A DNA stretch of 64,000 nucleotides from Datnioides undecimradiatus (lineage: Eukaryota > Chordata > Actinopteri > Lobotiformes > Datnioididae). The notes under the pieces are model-generated. The model searched no databases, was not told where the DNA came from, and worked only from the letters and a program-made list of their open reading frames with translations. Made by a program: the position numbers and the translations under genes. Every line of letters starts with the position of its first letter. Position 1 is the stretch's first letter. The stretch covers positions 12,550,957-12,614,956 of the forward strand of contig WARS01000015.1 of NCBI GenBank assembly GCA_008933995.1, written 5' to 3'. Below, piece by piece: positions 27,801 to 36,286 of this stretch.

Positions 27801-30800
27801 CCTCCTCCATGCATTCTGTATATATACAGTGACAGTATGTTTAAATGCCATTATGCGTCAATCGCCACGCCTCAATGTCAAGTGTAAGGTGTGGATGTAA
27901 CAGAAGGGAGCATCTATGGAGCTGGATATTAAGATGATTTGGGCTAATCTGATGAGGATAATTTCATAATGGGCCGTAATGACCAAAGTCTTTCTCATAA
28001 ATTTAGTTATGCAGTAAAAAGCTCCTCAGTCACCCATCAATTAAAACTTATGACGGGAAACACAGGGGAGCAAGACGGGGTGTGTGGGAAAAGAGAAAAA
28101 GGAGAAAGCGATGTCGACATTCTGAAACATGGAGAAACACTATATTCATTAAATATTTATATGGTTTAGTCATGTTTTTTGAGACAAGTGAATTTATGGT
28201 TTGACAATTATCACCTTCTTCAGTGATGATTAAGCCATTGCATCTAAAAAAAAAAAAAAAAAGAGGCGCAGAGGCATATTCTCTGCTTAGGATGGATCAT
28301 CAAAGGTGGTGTTTCCAGAATTCACTAGCTGGTGGAATATGACAGAACATTCTGGCACCTTTCCTTTGCAGCGGGCTTATTAAACATTAAATTATGCAGA
28401 AGCAGAAACTCAAGCTGGAGGCACATGGACAATCCTTCACTAAAATGAGAGAACTAATTTGCAGGCCATCGACATGTCACTTGAAATCCTTATATTTAAT
28501 CATACAAAAATTTTAGCTTGAATATACCTCAAAGAGTTTTATTCACGCTTTTTTTTTTTTTTTAGAAAAGATGAACTTTGTGTCATACTTGAGTGCAACA
28601 CTTAACACTTAGCAATGAGCCATCAAAGGTAGCGTCAGTGTCTGGCAAAATGCTGCGGGGGAACTTCTTACTGTGTGACACTGACTCCACTTCCCAAACA
28701 CAGCTTCTTACGAGCACATAGGTTTCTTTAATCTGAGCGCACACACAACCAGAAAAGACATATGGCTTCTTACCACATCATGCATACATATCCTCTCTAA
28801 CCACCGTCAAGCATGCATCATCCACATCAACCCCCTCCCTCCTCCCAACACTCACACAAATATTCTTACAAGCATGCACATTAACACTCTCTTCTCTGCA
28901 GGTCTGAGCGGCTGGATCATTTCAACAGGGGCCACATTTGATGGAGAGAGATGGATCAGCAGCTGCACGCATTCATTATGCCTCCTGGAATCATTTCGCC
29001 CCATCCGGTCCTATTGATGGGGGCTCGAGTGACGTCACAAGTGGGTGGATAACGCGGACCATGTGCAGATTACGACACTATCCCTGTCACAGACACTCAG
29101 ACCTGTGACCAGACCCTTCTGTTTAGAAGGCATAAGCTGGATTTAATGCTGCACCAGCTTTCCCCCGGAAGGATCTAATGCCTAGGTGATGGGATCTTAA
29201 GCAAAGGCTTTACTACTATGTGCAAAGAAGCAACACAGATGTGCGTGCTCAGTTTCTGAAAGCATGGAAAGTGCCAATAGTGTGGATTATTCTACTAGGC
29301 TAAAAAGGCAGACAGGCAAAGGCAGCCATGGATACACATGCCTTATACAGCTGCAGCGATTCAGTTAGCAAGCCTACTCATGAGCACATCCACAAAGACA
29401 AGGTTATACTAGTACAAAAGGTCAAAGGATTTTTTTAGTTATTGATCTAAGAGAGTAGAGGTGCGCAAACTTTTGCTCACGCTTGATCTATTTTACACAA
29501 AATAAGTTCAACAGTTGAGCGTTTCTTTCATTTTACCTTGTCAGTGTCAGCGTTGTTGAGCACCATCGGCATGTTTTCCAGCATTCTGTTGTTATCTGAC
29601 GCCAGCTGGGGAGACGTGCTATTTCCCACGCCAAGGTCCCTAGAAGTCATACACAATTTTCAGTCAGGTGTCTATGCTCACATCTGGGGCAAAATAACTC
29701 ATTCATTTCACACTGAAATCCAAGCCAAACCATGCATACACACATAAACACATGTATCTTTCAAACAAATACATAGACTTGCACACCCTTCAAAATGCTG
29801 TTAAATGAGGAATCCCTGCACAATTTCTGAAAGCTCTGCACACCCACATAGGTGTTTTCTCTGTTCAGGGATTAGTGGGTGTGTAGACAGAGCTTGGCTG
29901 GCATCTATCAGGCCCTCCCATGTTGCTTGTTTTGCACCTGTTGCAGTGCTGCACTGGGACACTGCTGCAGCATGTCCTCAGCAATTTGTCACCACAACTC
30001 TGTGCCAAATTTGCTCTGACGGGAAGTGGGTGTAAACCACAGAAAATCAAAAGAAAACACCTGTTGTGAGTGAGAGGTGGGAGGTGGGGACTTGAAAGTT
30101 AATTGTGAGAGGTGTGTGACATTGCATGCATGTCGGCACAAGCTCATTTGTTTTGGGTTCTCTTCATTTTGACTGGTATCAACAACCTAAGAGTGAGTAA
30201 GTCTTATTTGGTAATTAAAACAGATGGACACAAACAAATGATGAATTAAGAAGACCATCCAGATTCCTGTTTTTCTGTGAATATAAGAATATACAATACA
30301 AACAGTTGCCAATCATACCCCAAAGATAAAAAGAACAGGATGTAAACAGTGAGAGATCTCACTCTGAGCTGCAACTCTACAATCCTAAGAGACTAAGGGA
30401 GAAGGGGGAGGGGAGATCCCTGTGGCAAACCACATGAGACATGAATAAATACAGAAAACTCACTGGCGTGTGATTTCAACTTTGCATTCCTCCAATCGAA
30501 AACGCCCACACATATATCACCCCTTACTGTCTTTGCCCCCCCCCCCCGATTTTTCTCATGTGCACGTATCCATGCTAATTGTAAATCCTCACAGGCATCC
30601 CTTCTCCCTTTCACACTTCCTGTCACACTGTATCTCTTTATTGCCACAATTTGCAAGAGGATATTTATCCCCACAAATACAGAGGTGGAGCTCAGACATG
30701 CAGAAACATTGAGAGAAGTTGTATGTGTCATTTGTCATCAGCTCAGACTCTGACGTAGAGTGTCATCAGCCTCATGCTGGATTGTGAAATTGTAACAGCT

Positions 30801-33012
30801 TCTCCTCTGGAAACAAGCTATCAGTTATAATGTGTCATTCTATTCCAGGCAAATAGTCATCAAGAAATAATTTGAGAGATGCTACTGTACAAACGAACAC
30901 AGAAAAAACAGATACTACTGGTTATTCTCTTCACAATGACCTTTCTCATTAGTTTTGAATTACAATTCGTCAGAAAGCCTTCTTTCAAAGCAAAAAATGA
31001 AGATAAAATGAAGTAAGCTCTTAGCTTAATCATGCTGACCAAATGTCAGTTTTTAGATTTTCTATAGACTTAAAACCCCACACAGGTAGCCCCATTTAAA
31101 AAAAGCCATTTTACGCTTTTTTTTTCTAAGCACTTCTTCCTAGAATGCAATGAATCATTCAAAGTGTATTTATGAAAGAAGGGAGGATGTGCATGGATTG
31201 GTCAAGAATGACATATTGATTCATGGAGACTGTAGCCTCAATTTGATTTCAGTTGGTCATGGGAGTACAATAGCAGATAACTGAAATGTCAATATCAACA
31301 GTACACAGTGCAGAACATTTAGACAGAGCTGGGGATGAAATGGTGGCCCAGACTGTGAAGCCCCATAGACAGCCAGTCCACAGTGAACACTTAAAACAAA
31401 CAAGCAATCTAAACGCAACATTTGGGAGTCTTCCTCATTAAAATTTTAAAAGGAGATGTGTTAAATAAATTAAAATTGCTGCCAATTCTGCACTTCTCCA
31501 CTGCTGAAATACTGCTGCACCTGACCACCACAGCAATAAGGGACTGTTTGAAAGAAATTTTGTTTGCTGTCAAACTGATAAAGAATGGCCAAATGATGAG
31601 GTTTGTGGCAGTCTGTACCCTAATTAGGGTCTAATATAAGATTAAATATAAGAACTGACATCATTACCATTGAATGTAATGTCTTTCCTAATATATTTAT
31701 ATGTGGATTACAGCCAATTAAAATTCACGCACATTACCATGACCCTCTGACACATGCTAATCATTTTCTGAAAAGTTTGAAATCCATCTCAGGCCAAAGA
31801 TGCAGTTAAATTAAATATTTCGTGTATGTAAAATTGTCAATGTCAATATGCAGTTACATGAACCTACATGAAGGTTTTGTCCCAATAATGAAAAAATAGC
31901 AAGTAAAATGGACTACAGGTGTAAACAATGTCATCTTAATTGAGGTTCACTAGAGACCAGTGAGCAGACAGTAATTACTTGGCACTGTACCCTGAGTCAT
32001 ATTGGATGAATGAGAGCCTGCCTGTGGTAGCTAATGCAACACAGCTGGGTCAGGTAGTTTAGGGGCTGCAGGGTGTCAAAGTGAGCTGGGAGACTTACAT
32101 TCAGATAGAGGACCAGGTGTGGGCTCTTATGTCAGCTAATAACCACATTGTTGAGGAGTTCTTGACCTAAATCCTGATTGTAATTCAACTGGGCTCTAAC
32201 TCCAAACCACACCATGGAGAGGACTAGCAGCACAAGCACAAAAACACTTTAACAAAGGGATCAATAAGGTAGTATCACATCACAAATTACCAGGCCACTT
32301 GAATCTCTGCGTCCCTTCTCCCCACGTTCCTCTGGCCTTCACCATTGATCTCCTTTTTGCTGTTTTTGATGAGGCGCAGCACTGGTTCGATCTCCTTCAG
32401 CAGCTCGTTGTTCTCCTCCAGCCCGTTGCACAGTAGAGCTCCGCGACCACCATCCCTCATCAGCATGGGGTCCTGGGCCTGCACACCCCCCCTCTGCAGG
32501 AGGGACTGTGTGATGGACGGAGAGGACAGGTTCTCAATGGCCCTGAGCTGGGGCTCCTTGTTGACCTGCTGCTGCTGCCCAGGGCCAAATGGGCTGAGAG
32601 GGGAGCAGTGCTCATAGGACTTTGAGGGTGGGAAGGCAGGGCGCGTGACCCTTACTGTGCGTTGGCGGCCATCTCCTGACAGGGTGGTCTCCAGGTGGGT
32701 GGTGAAGCCCTCAGGCCCACGGAGGATCAGCACAGCATGGCTCTCAGGTGACACGTTCTTCAGCGTCTCCAGGGCCCGTTCATAGGACAAATCTACCAGA
32801 GGCTTGTTGTTGACTGCCAATACAATGTCGCCCACCTGCACAAGGCCGCACTCCTCCGCTGCGCCACCACGAATGAGGTCAGACACAATAACAGGCGGCT
32901 TGGACACCCTCTGCTTTACCAGAAAGCCCAGTCCACCAACCTTCCTCTTGAAAAGACGCACTGAGATGATGTTTGGCTGCAGCTGGCACACAGTAGGCTC
33001 TGACTCCTGCAT
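3904..33012 (-). CDS. nos1: nos1, neuronal nitric oxide synthase (5' 23 coding exons; 3' end outside window)
   Basis: This is the overall gene entry; the exons are listed separately. NOS converts L-arginine, O2 and NADPH to citrulline and nitric oxide as a calmodulin-dependent homodimer. Assignment to nos1 rather than nos2 or nos3 rests on the N-terminal PDZ domain (residues about 17-99) with its [11 protein letters not shown] beta-finger. Visible in order are the zinc cysteines C325/C330, heme thiolate C414 in ARCVGRIQW, arginine-binding E591 in GWYMGTEIG, the pterin-site tryptophans near W675/W677, the calmodulin helix about 724-745, FMN motifs ATETGKS and [12 protein letters not shown], an autoinhibitory loop, and FAD motifs RYYSISSSP and GVCSSWL. 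The 23 exons total 3686 nt with consistent phases and no frameshift or internal stop, so the gene looks intact. The numbering sits within about one residue of mammalian nNOS-alpha at the key sites. Exons 25-29 are missing because the window ends. Confidence 0.97.
4369..4404. repeat. (AT)n microsatellite
   Basis: Eighteen AT units lie in intron 23, roughly 380 bp upstream of exon 24 in transcript order. Confidence 0.9.
4701..4728. repeat. (AT)n-(AC)n microsatellite
   Basis: AT repeats run directly into AC repeats, the same compound type as at 3272-3312. Confidence 0.88.
4881..4908. repeat. Imperfect CACCTG/CACCTA hexamer array
   Basis: About four and a half tandem hexamers drift from CACCTG to CACCTA, about 90 bp into intron 23 from the exon 23 donor. 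Each CACCTG is also an E-box-like core, but the tandem arrangement is more simply a minisatellite. Confidence 0.75.
4997..5207 (-). CDS. nos1: nos1 exon 23: FAD-binding domain
   Basis: This exon is 211 nt (residues 1130-1199 plus one base of D1200). It encodes [30 protein letters not shown], and [29 protein letters not shown] is the FAD-binding R-x-Y-S signature of the ferredoxin-NADP reductase fold. The acceptor is catcccag and the donor AGAG|GTAAGG. Confidence 0.98.
5208..6456 (-). other. nos1 intron 22
   Basis: This 1249-bp intron has no recognisable repeat or coding frame. A 12-bp perfect palindrome CTGAGCGCTCAG (6378-6389) lies in a small CpG-bearing patch near the exon 22 end. Confidence 0.8.
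6457..6626 (-). CDS. nos1: nos1 exon 22: connecting domain
   Basis: This exon is 170 nt (residues 1074-1129 after the split G1073). It encodes [40 protein letters not shown], and a lysine-rich helix ending ILSK. The acceptor is tctgcag and the donor AAG|GTAAAT. Confidence 0.97.
6627..7724 (-). other. nos1 intron 21
   Basis: This 1098-bp intron is very AT-rich, especially around 6960-7280. I see no coding frame or identifiable repeat. Confidence 0.8.
7725..7918 (-). CDS. nos1: nos1 exon 21: connecting/FAD domain
   Basis: This exon is 194 nt (residues 1009-1072 plus one base). It encodes [29 protein letters not shown], and [28 protein letters not shown] is a conserved reductase-domain motif shared with cytochrome P450 reductase. 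The donor is CTGG|GTGGGT. Confidence 0.97.
8099..8177 (-). CDS. nos1: nos1 exon 20: small connecting exon
   Basis: This exon is 79 nt; its first two bases complete A982, then come residues 983-1007. It encodes [20 protein letters not shown] and ends TSKSN across the junction. The start was chosen at ccaacag because it keeps phase with exon 19 and aligns with mammalian LSNVHKK. A second AG nine bases downstream would break the frame. Confidence 0.92.
8178..8596 (-). other. nos1 intron 19
   Basis: A 419-bp intron; nothing notable beyond the splice sites. Confidence 0.85.
8597..8735 (-). CDS. nos1: nos1 exon 19: FMN-FAD connecting region
   Basis: This exon is 139 nt (residues 936-981 plus one base). 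It encodes [20 protein letters not shown], then [20 protein letters not shown]. The acceptor is atgtcaag and the donor GAAG|GTAAAT. Confidence 0.97.
8736..10419 (-). other. nos1 intron 18
   Basis: This 1684-bp intron holds no coding frame or repeat family I can name. Confidence 0.8.
10420..10594 (-). CDS. nos1: nos1 exon 18: FMN domain
   Basis: This exon is 175 nt (residues 878-935). It encodes [20 protein letters not shown], the FMN isoalloxazine-stacking region, followed by [20 protein letters not shown] and TWAKKVFK. The acceptor is gtttag and the donor AAG|GTTGGT, a less common but valid donor. Confidence 0.97.
10595..11841 (-). other. nos1 intron 17
   Basis: This 1247-bp intron is AT-rich with a short A-run near 11078. 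No coding sequence is seen. Confidence 0.8.
11842..11958 (-). CDS. nos1: nos1 exon 17: autoinhibitory loop
   Basis: This exon is 117 nt (residues 839-876 plus two bases of R877). It encodes [14 protein letters not shown], then a Ser-rich acidic stretch and [11 protein letters not shown]. This is the insertion in the FMN domain of constitutive NOSs that blocks electron transfer without calmodulin, and it is absent from NOS2. S846 matches the CaMKII phosphorylation site (rat Ser847), which supports neuronal-type regulation. Confidence 0.97.
12073..12131 (-). CDS. nos1: nos1 exon 16: small FMN-domain exon
   Basis: This exon is only 59 nt (residues 819-837 plus two bases of K838). It encodes [20 protein letters not shown]. 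It lies between a 91-bp and a 114-bp intron. The acceptor is actgtag and the donor AAA|GTGAGC. In mammals the muscle mu insert is spliced in just after this exon. Confidence 0.95.
12223..12327 (-). CDS. nos1: nos1 exon 15: FMN-binding loop
   Basis: This exon has 105 nt and 35 codons (residues 784-818), phase 0 at both ends. It encodes [19 protein letters not shown] and then [14 protein letters not shown], the second FMN-contacting loop. The acceptor is ctccag and the donor GAG|GTATGT. Confidence 0.97.
12623..12649. repeat. (CA)n microsatellite
   Basis: About 13 CA units lie inside intron 14. Confidence 0.93.
12768..12800. repeat. (AC)n microsatellite
   Basis: About 16 AC units lie inside intron 14, same orientation as the array at 12623. 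On the transcribed strand both read as GT/TG. Confidence 0.93.
13281..13425 (-). CDS. nos1: nos1 exon 14: end of calmodulin helix, FMN phosphate loop
   Basis: This exon is 145 nt (residues 736-783). It completes the calmodulin site with [10 protein letters not shown] and begins the flavodoxin-like FMN domain. [17 protein letters not shown] contains the T-E-T-G-K-S loop that binds the FMN phosphate. The acceptor is tcaacag and the donor AAG|GTATGC. Confidence 0.98.
13426..14014 (-). other. nos1 intron 13
   Basis: This 589-bp intron splits the calmodulin-binding helix. No repeat or coding feature seen. Confidence 0.85.
14015..14100 (-). CDS. nos1: nos1 exon 13: start of calmodulin-binding helix
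   Basis: This exon is 86 nt (residues 707-734 plus two bases of K735). It ends the oxygenase domain with [11 protein letters not shown] and then enters the basic amphipathic helix [12 protein letters not shown] that binds Ca2+-calmodulin. The acceptor ends gcaaaag with the pyrimidine tract set about 10 bases back; the donor is GTGAGT. Confidence 0.96.
14318..14512 (-). CDS. nos1: nos1 exon 12: tetrahydrobiopterin pocket and dimer interface
   Basis: This exon has 195 nt and 65 codons (residues 642-706). It contains [19 protein letters not shown], then [17 protein letters not shown] and [18 protein letters not shown]675/W677 belong to the pterin-stacking region at the dimer interface. The donor is CAG|GTAATT. 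Confidence 0.98.
14513..14991 (-). other. nos1 intron 11
   Basis: This 479-bp AT-rich intron shows nothing notable. Confidence 0.85.
14992..15093 (-). CDS. nos1: nos1 exon 11: oxygenase domain
   Basis: This exon has 102 nt and 34 codons (residues 608-641), phase 0 at both ends. It encodes [20 protein letters not shown], then [12 protein letters not shown]. The acceptor is aatgtag and the donor CAG|GTAGGT. Confidence 0.97.
15094..15732 (-). other. nos1 intron 10
   Basis: This 639-bp intron shows nothing notable. Confidence 0.85.
15733..15907 (-). CDS. nos1: nos1 exon 10: substrate-binding glutamate
   Basis: This exon is 175 nt (residues 550-607). It contains [16 protein letters not shown], then [15 protein letters not shown]591 is the glutamate that binds the arginine guanidinium, and the surrounding backbone forms the substrate pocket over the heme. 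The acceptor is tgcacag and the donor GAG|GTAGTG. Confidence 0.98.
15908..16917 (-). other. nos1 intron 9
   Basis: This 1010-bp intron has an unremarkable moderately GC stretch near 16200-16480 with an open minus frame of no recognisable family. Confidence 0.8.
16918..17057 (-). CDS. nos1: nos1 exon 9: oxygenase domain
   Basis: This exon is 140 nt (residues 503-548 plus two bases of K549). It contains [20 protein letters not shown] and [17 protein letters not shown], and ends at a GTGAGT donor. The intron before it is only 108 bp. Confidence 0.97.
17166..17307 (-). CDS. nos1: nos1 exon 8: oxygenase domain
   Basis: This exon is 142 nt (residues 456-502 after split R455). It contains [20 protein letters not shown] and [19 protein letters not shown], part of the heme-pocket and pterin-binding scaffold. 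The acceptor is tgttgcag and the donor GAG|GTACAC. Confidence 0.97.
17308..19218 (-). other. nos1 intron 7
   Basis: This 1911-bp intron is mostly AT-rich. A higher-complexity patch lies at about 18890-19060, next to short GATA-type tetranucleotide runs (cagatagacagatagcag). No exon signature is seen. Confidence 0.8.
19219..19310 (-). CDS. nos1: nos1 exon 7: oxygenase domain
   Basis: This exon is 92 nt (residues 425-454 plus two bases). It encodes [20 protein letters not shown] and ends NKGNLR across the junction, with acceptor tttccag and donor GAG|GTAAAC. It lies only 220 bp from exon 6. Confidence 0.97.
19531..19693 (-). CDS. nos1: nos1 exon 6: heme-ligand cysteine
   Basis: This exon is 163 nt (residues 371-424 after the split R370). 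It contains [29 protein letters not shown]414 is the proximal thiolate ligand of heme and W408 the neighbouring conserved tryptophan. The donor is CAG|GTAATG. This is one of the most conserved NOS exons and fixes the family beyond doubt. Confidence 0.98.
19694..20431 (-). other. nos1 intron 5
   Basis: This 738-bp AT-rich intron shows nothing notable. Confidence 0.85.
20432..20577 (-). CDS. nos1: nos1 exon 5: zinc-binding cysteine pair
   Basis: This exon is 146 nt (residues 322-369, with R370 split), acceptor tttcag and donor AAAAG|GTAAAG. It carries C325-x4-C330, the pair that coordinates the single zinc shared across the NOS dimer, followed by [10 protein letters not shown], a well conserved segment. 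It opens with an in-frame Met (M322) and has further Mets at 335/336, which matter for possible PDZ-less isoforms. Confidence 0.97.
20578..25026 (-). other. nos1 intron 4
   Basis: At 4449 bp this is the longest complete intron found. It has a strand-biased purine-rich stretch around 21500-22180 and a complex candidate regulatory patch at about 22190-22430. No coding sequence or complete mobile element is seen. Confidence 0.8.
25027..25164 (-). CDS. nos1: nos1 exon 4: entry to oxygenase domain
   Basis: This exon has 138 nt and 46 codons (residues 276-321), phase 0 at both ends, with acceptor tttgcag and donor AAG|GTAAGG. The [27 protein letters not shown] segment is diagnostic of NOS1; it begins the N-terminal hook of the oxygenase domain, which helps form the dimer interface. 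Confidence 0.96.
25165..29536 (-). other. nos1 intron 3
   Basis: This 4372-bp intron contains two homopolymer tracts (A-run at 28244-28262, T-run at 28549-28563), a complex patch at about 25690-25960, and a patch with a perfect CRE palindrome near 29030. No coding sequence is seen. Confidence 0.8.
29030..29037. promoter_or_regulatory. Perfect CRE palindrome TGACGTCA in intron 3
   Basis: The full 8-bp CREB/ATF site is next to CTCGAG and sits in an unusually complex, CpG-containing stretch (about 28900-29090) within otherwise AT-rich intron. One such octamer by chance in 64 kb is quite possible, so function is unproven. Confidence 0.35.
29537..29639 (-). CDS. nos1: nos1 exon 3: linker
   Basis: This exon is 103 nt. 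Its first base completes W241 and 34 codons follow (residues 242-275). It starts DLGVGN, contains [11 protein letters not shown], and ends on an AAG|GTAAAA donor. It aligns with the weakly conserved mammalian stretch between the PIN-binding motif and the VVLNNPY segment. Identification relies on DL-G near the start, VLNN, and exact phase continuity with both neighbours. Confidence 0.88.
29640..32290 (-). other. nos1 intron 2
   Basis: This 2651-bp intron includes a C12 homopolymer at about 30536-30547. No exon or identifiable mobile element is seen. Confidence 0.8.
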
Positions 33013-33081
33013 GGTGCCTGTGTGTGACTGAGTGTGTGCGTGTGCTTTCTTGTAAGTCTATGCGTGTCCCCAGGGATGTTT
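32291..33081 (-). CDS. nos1: nos1 exon 2: 5' leader, start codon, PDZ domain
   Basis: The exon follows a strong acceptor (long pyrimidine tract, then ttttcag). It carries 69 nt of leader and then the ATG at 33012-33010 with A at -3 (caccATG). Coding part is 722 nt, residues 1-240 plus two bases, ending at a GTAATT donor. Residues 17-99 form the PDZ domain, with GLGF as the carboxylate-binding loop. Residues 100-111 are the beta-finger that in mammals docks nNOS onto PSD-95 and syntrophin PDZ domains. Residues 112-240 are a low-conservation linker containing a QQQQ run and the conserved [13 protein letters not shown] segment (200-212). This is the exon skipped in mammalian beta and gamma isoforms. 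Confidence 0.97.
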
Positions 33082-36000
33082 CTGAAAAGCAACAGAGGGA
33101 GAGGGGGGAAATGGAAGTTCTATTAGTTTTAGAGGAAATTACCTTGACTGCATGATTTGTTGGTGTGTCGATTTAACATAAGACAAACAGGGTATATAAG
33201 TCATTAAGCATTTTCAGAGGGTAATATTACACAGATAATTAAATCCTGTTGAGCTACACATGCAAAATGTCGTCATGGAAATGAAAAATCTGTTATCCAA
33301 CTGATCACACCTGCTTGTACCTCTGTGATCCTCACTACTGGCACCACAGTAAAAACTGTATCAAACTGCAACGTCTCAGAAGCAAATATTGGCTTTGCTA
33401 CAGTATATAAAACCAACTTAATAGGTACACAGCATTTTGCAAAGTCCTCTGTCTCTGTTCTCCACTGGTGAAGTATTTTAACCCAGTACTTCTTGTAGTA
33501 ATATCTCTTGCTACAAGAAACTATGTTATCCTTTAATTCGGTGACATTTCCAACGATGTTGTGTGTTCATCTAACAGCTATAGTTGTAACATTAACACAT
33601 GATCATTATATACGTCTATGAACCATGATACCTTGGTATAGAGTAAACTGCCCACCCATTTATAAAGCGGTTAATGTATGAATGTATCAATGATAAAGAT
33701 CCAGTGATACAACCCAATATCACTGGTACATCATCATTAGTGTAAGGGGAATACTTTCACTACAGTGGACGATTTTAACATGGTCTTATCACGACTTTTC
33801 TTGTGTTTCTTCCTCAATTTTTAAAAAAACTCGCAAGGATGGATCTATGAAATCATGAACTTTTCATGGTTTGCAGAAAGAGAGGTCATTTTTAGCTTAT
33901 AGACGGGGCTCAGAAGAGCGTGCACTGTGGATATCGCTGTGAACGTTTTCTATTAACAGAATACTCAAGTGCACTGATGCTATTACTTCAGTATCTTTTA
34001 TTAACGCCACATACAAATCATGCTTGCACGCGCCATAATCACACCAGCTCAACTTCTGAGCGAGGAAAATGACAAGGCGCGCGCGTCTAAAGCCGATCAC
34101 TTCGCTCCTCGAGCTGTGTTATTGTTTCACTTTACGAATGAACTTTACGAGCCAAAACAAGCACGCTGGCGCCATTTACCAGACCATCCAAAACCCGTTT
34201 TACTGCCTTTGATGCAAGCGTGGTAGCTTTATCTCTGAAATCCTTACACCTGGTGGCGTGGGCGGTGTCGCCTAGAATGTACAGTATGTCAAGAAAGGGA
34301 AAAACAAACACACGCGCGAGCGAGCACACACGCAAAGCTGAAGCTGTTCTGCGCGTGCTACGCAGTCAGTATATGAGGGCAGGCACGCGCCGTTCAGCGG
34401 GGGAATAATTCAGCACCAAGGTCAGCGCTCTGCTTTTCCAAACAGCCTCTGAATGCTGGTTGTTTTCACACCCCGCCTTTTGTTATTTCTGCTGCCGTGC
34501 AACAGTTCAGTTAGTTGGGTTTTTTTAAAAAAAAATACTTCTTCCCTCATCAAGAAAACAGAGTCCTTAAATGTAGAGATACGAAACCAACTTCCACAAA
34601 GCTCAGCAAGTGAGGTGCTGACTTAATCGCGCAGAAATGTACACATCTTTACTCTTCTACCGACCACAATTCAAGTCCCACAGTTCAACCAATTCAACAT
34701 CACAGCCAAGGACACCCTACATATCGGTGAAATCACACAATCAAGGCCCTCAGTCTGGGGCTGTAGTTAAAAAAAAAAGTGGCGCGCGTTCATAAATACT
34801 GACTGACCTGTCCTGTCCTGGGGCACCGGAATAACTTAGGTAGACGGCCCTTTAATCCTCACTCTTTGTAGCTGCGCCCGCCTAAGATAAGAAATTACCA
34901 ATAACACACCTGGATATAAATGGGAATGTGTTCTGAATATGAAGATTCAAATGAAAGTGCAGAATGATTCCCTCTTATATTGTTATGATTCGTTATTGGT
35001 GTAGAGTTTCTCACTTGACTCAGAGCTAAACAAACGCTTTCATCACGACAATTGTATATATATACAGATCCACAGGTAATGATTTGTGCACTAACGAAAT
35101 ATGTGCCAGTCTGTTCGCAAGTTGCATACATCAATCATGATTCCACCTGTTAGCTATTCATTATTAGCAGTTAATTCCTGATTTGTCGCTTACCTGTTCC
35201 TGATTAGTCTACTAAGGGTTTCTTCTAACTTATTCTTTAGTTATTGTTTTCCCTTCTGTGCACAGAGCTGGTAAATTAAGTTCTTTTTAAATGGTATTCT
35301 AATATTTTTTGGACCAATGACTTGAACATAATATGAACTTCTCGTCCTGCCATACAACCTCTACTGGATTATCAACCAGGAAACGTGGGCAACTACTCAG
35401 GCGCCAAATGTTGAGTCTTTTTATTTGCTGTATTTGTGACCACGTCTTGCAGGGGGCCTTTATCAAAATCTAGTTTAAACAGCTTTAAAATGGTGCACGC
35501 ATGTTGTATAATAAAATAAAACTGGTTGGTCTTTGTACCTCATCTACAGACCGTGCGCCCCGGATCTGGCTGCGCATCAAACAAACAAACAGATGGGATA
35601 TTCATGTAGAGTATTATCTTCACCCAGCATGCAACAGCAACAAACTTGGTGGACAGGTTTCACATCTCGACCACTGCGGCCACAAAAAATTATACCGATC
35701 AGCCAGATGGTGACACATTTCTGCAATAATTCCATTTCTTTCTGATTTCCGTTGTTAAGAGAAATCCAAGCACAGCAGATAAGCACGACTGAACTGCGTG
35801 TTGCTGCTAAGGGAAAAGGTGACAGAAAAATAAATTACATCATTTAAATTACATTAGAAAACAACGTGTGTAAAAAACCGCATCTAGGACTAATCAAACA
35901 TGCATAGACAAGTTATTAAAATATGTAGTTTGGTTTTATCTTGCACTGCTCCGCTCAATATAATCGACAGAAATGCACAAGATGTTCCCACCGATCCCGA

Positions 36001-36286
36001 ATTTAACGGGTATTTCCCAAAGCAACAAGTTCTGGTAATACTTTTTTGGCAAAATTAAAAACATCAAGAACACCAATAAGGCGGCAAACTTCTATATTTT
36101 GTGTGACAATGACATTTTCGAATAAAACAAATCCGGTCGTGGCCACAGGTTTGCACATTAGTTCAGGAGCGCTCCATTCTGTCTCAGTAATAGCTCTTCT
36201 ACATCCTCATCCACCAGTGGAATGCGCAGCATAATTTTCCACAGAAACAAAAGAACAGTGCATTAAAACAACGAACAACAACTCAC
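33082..36286 (-). other. Upstream of nos1 exon 2 (intron 1 if the candidate first exon is right)
   Basis: The segment is 3205 bp. Most is AT-rich, but 34020-34440 is distinctly CpG-rich and may be another promoter or first exon. No protein-coding exon is recognised. Confidence 0.6.
34020..34440 (-). promoter_or_regulatory. CpG-rich patch, candidate alternative nos1 promoter
   Basis: CpG dinucleotides cluster here (GCGCGCGTC, CACGCGCGAGCGAGC, GCACGCGCCGTTCAGCG) in AT-rich surroundings. On the minus strand a donor-like GTCTG|GTAAATGG lies at 34180/34179. No clear TATA box. CpG clustering is seen directly; promoter function is inference. Confidence 0.35.

Noticed and set aside
30393..30731. 112-codon minus-strand ORF in intron 2
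   Set aside because: Its composition follows a C-rich tract and AT-rich flanks; no family resemblance and no phase fit with exons 2 and 3.
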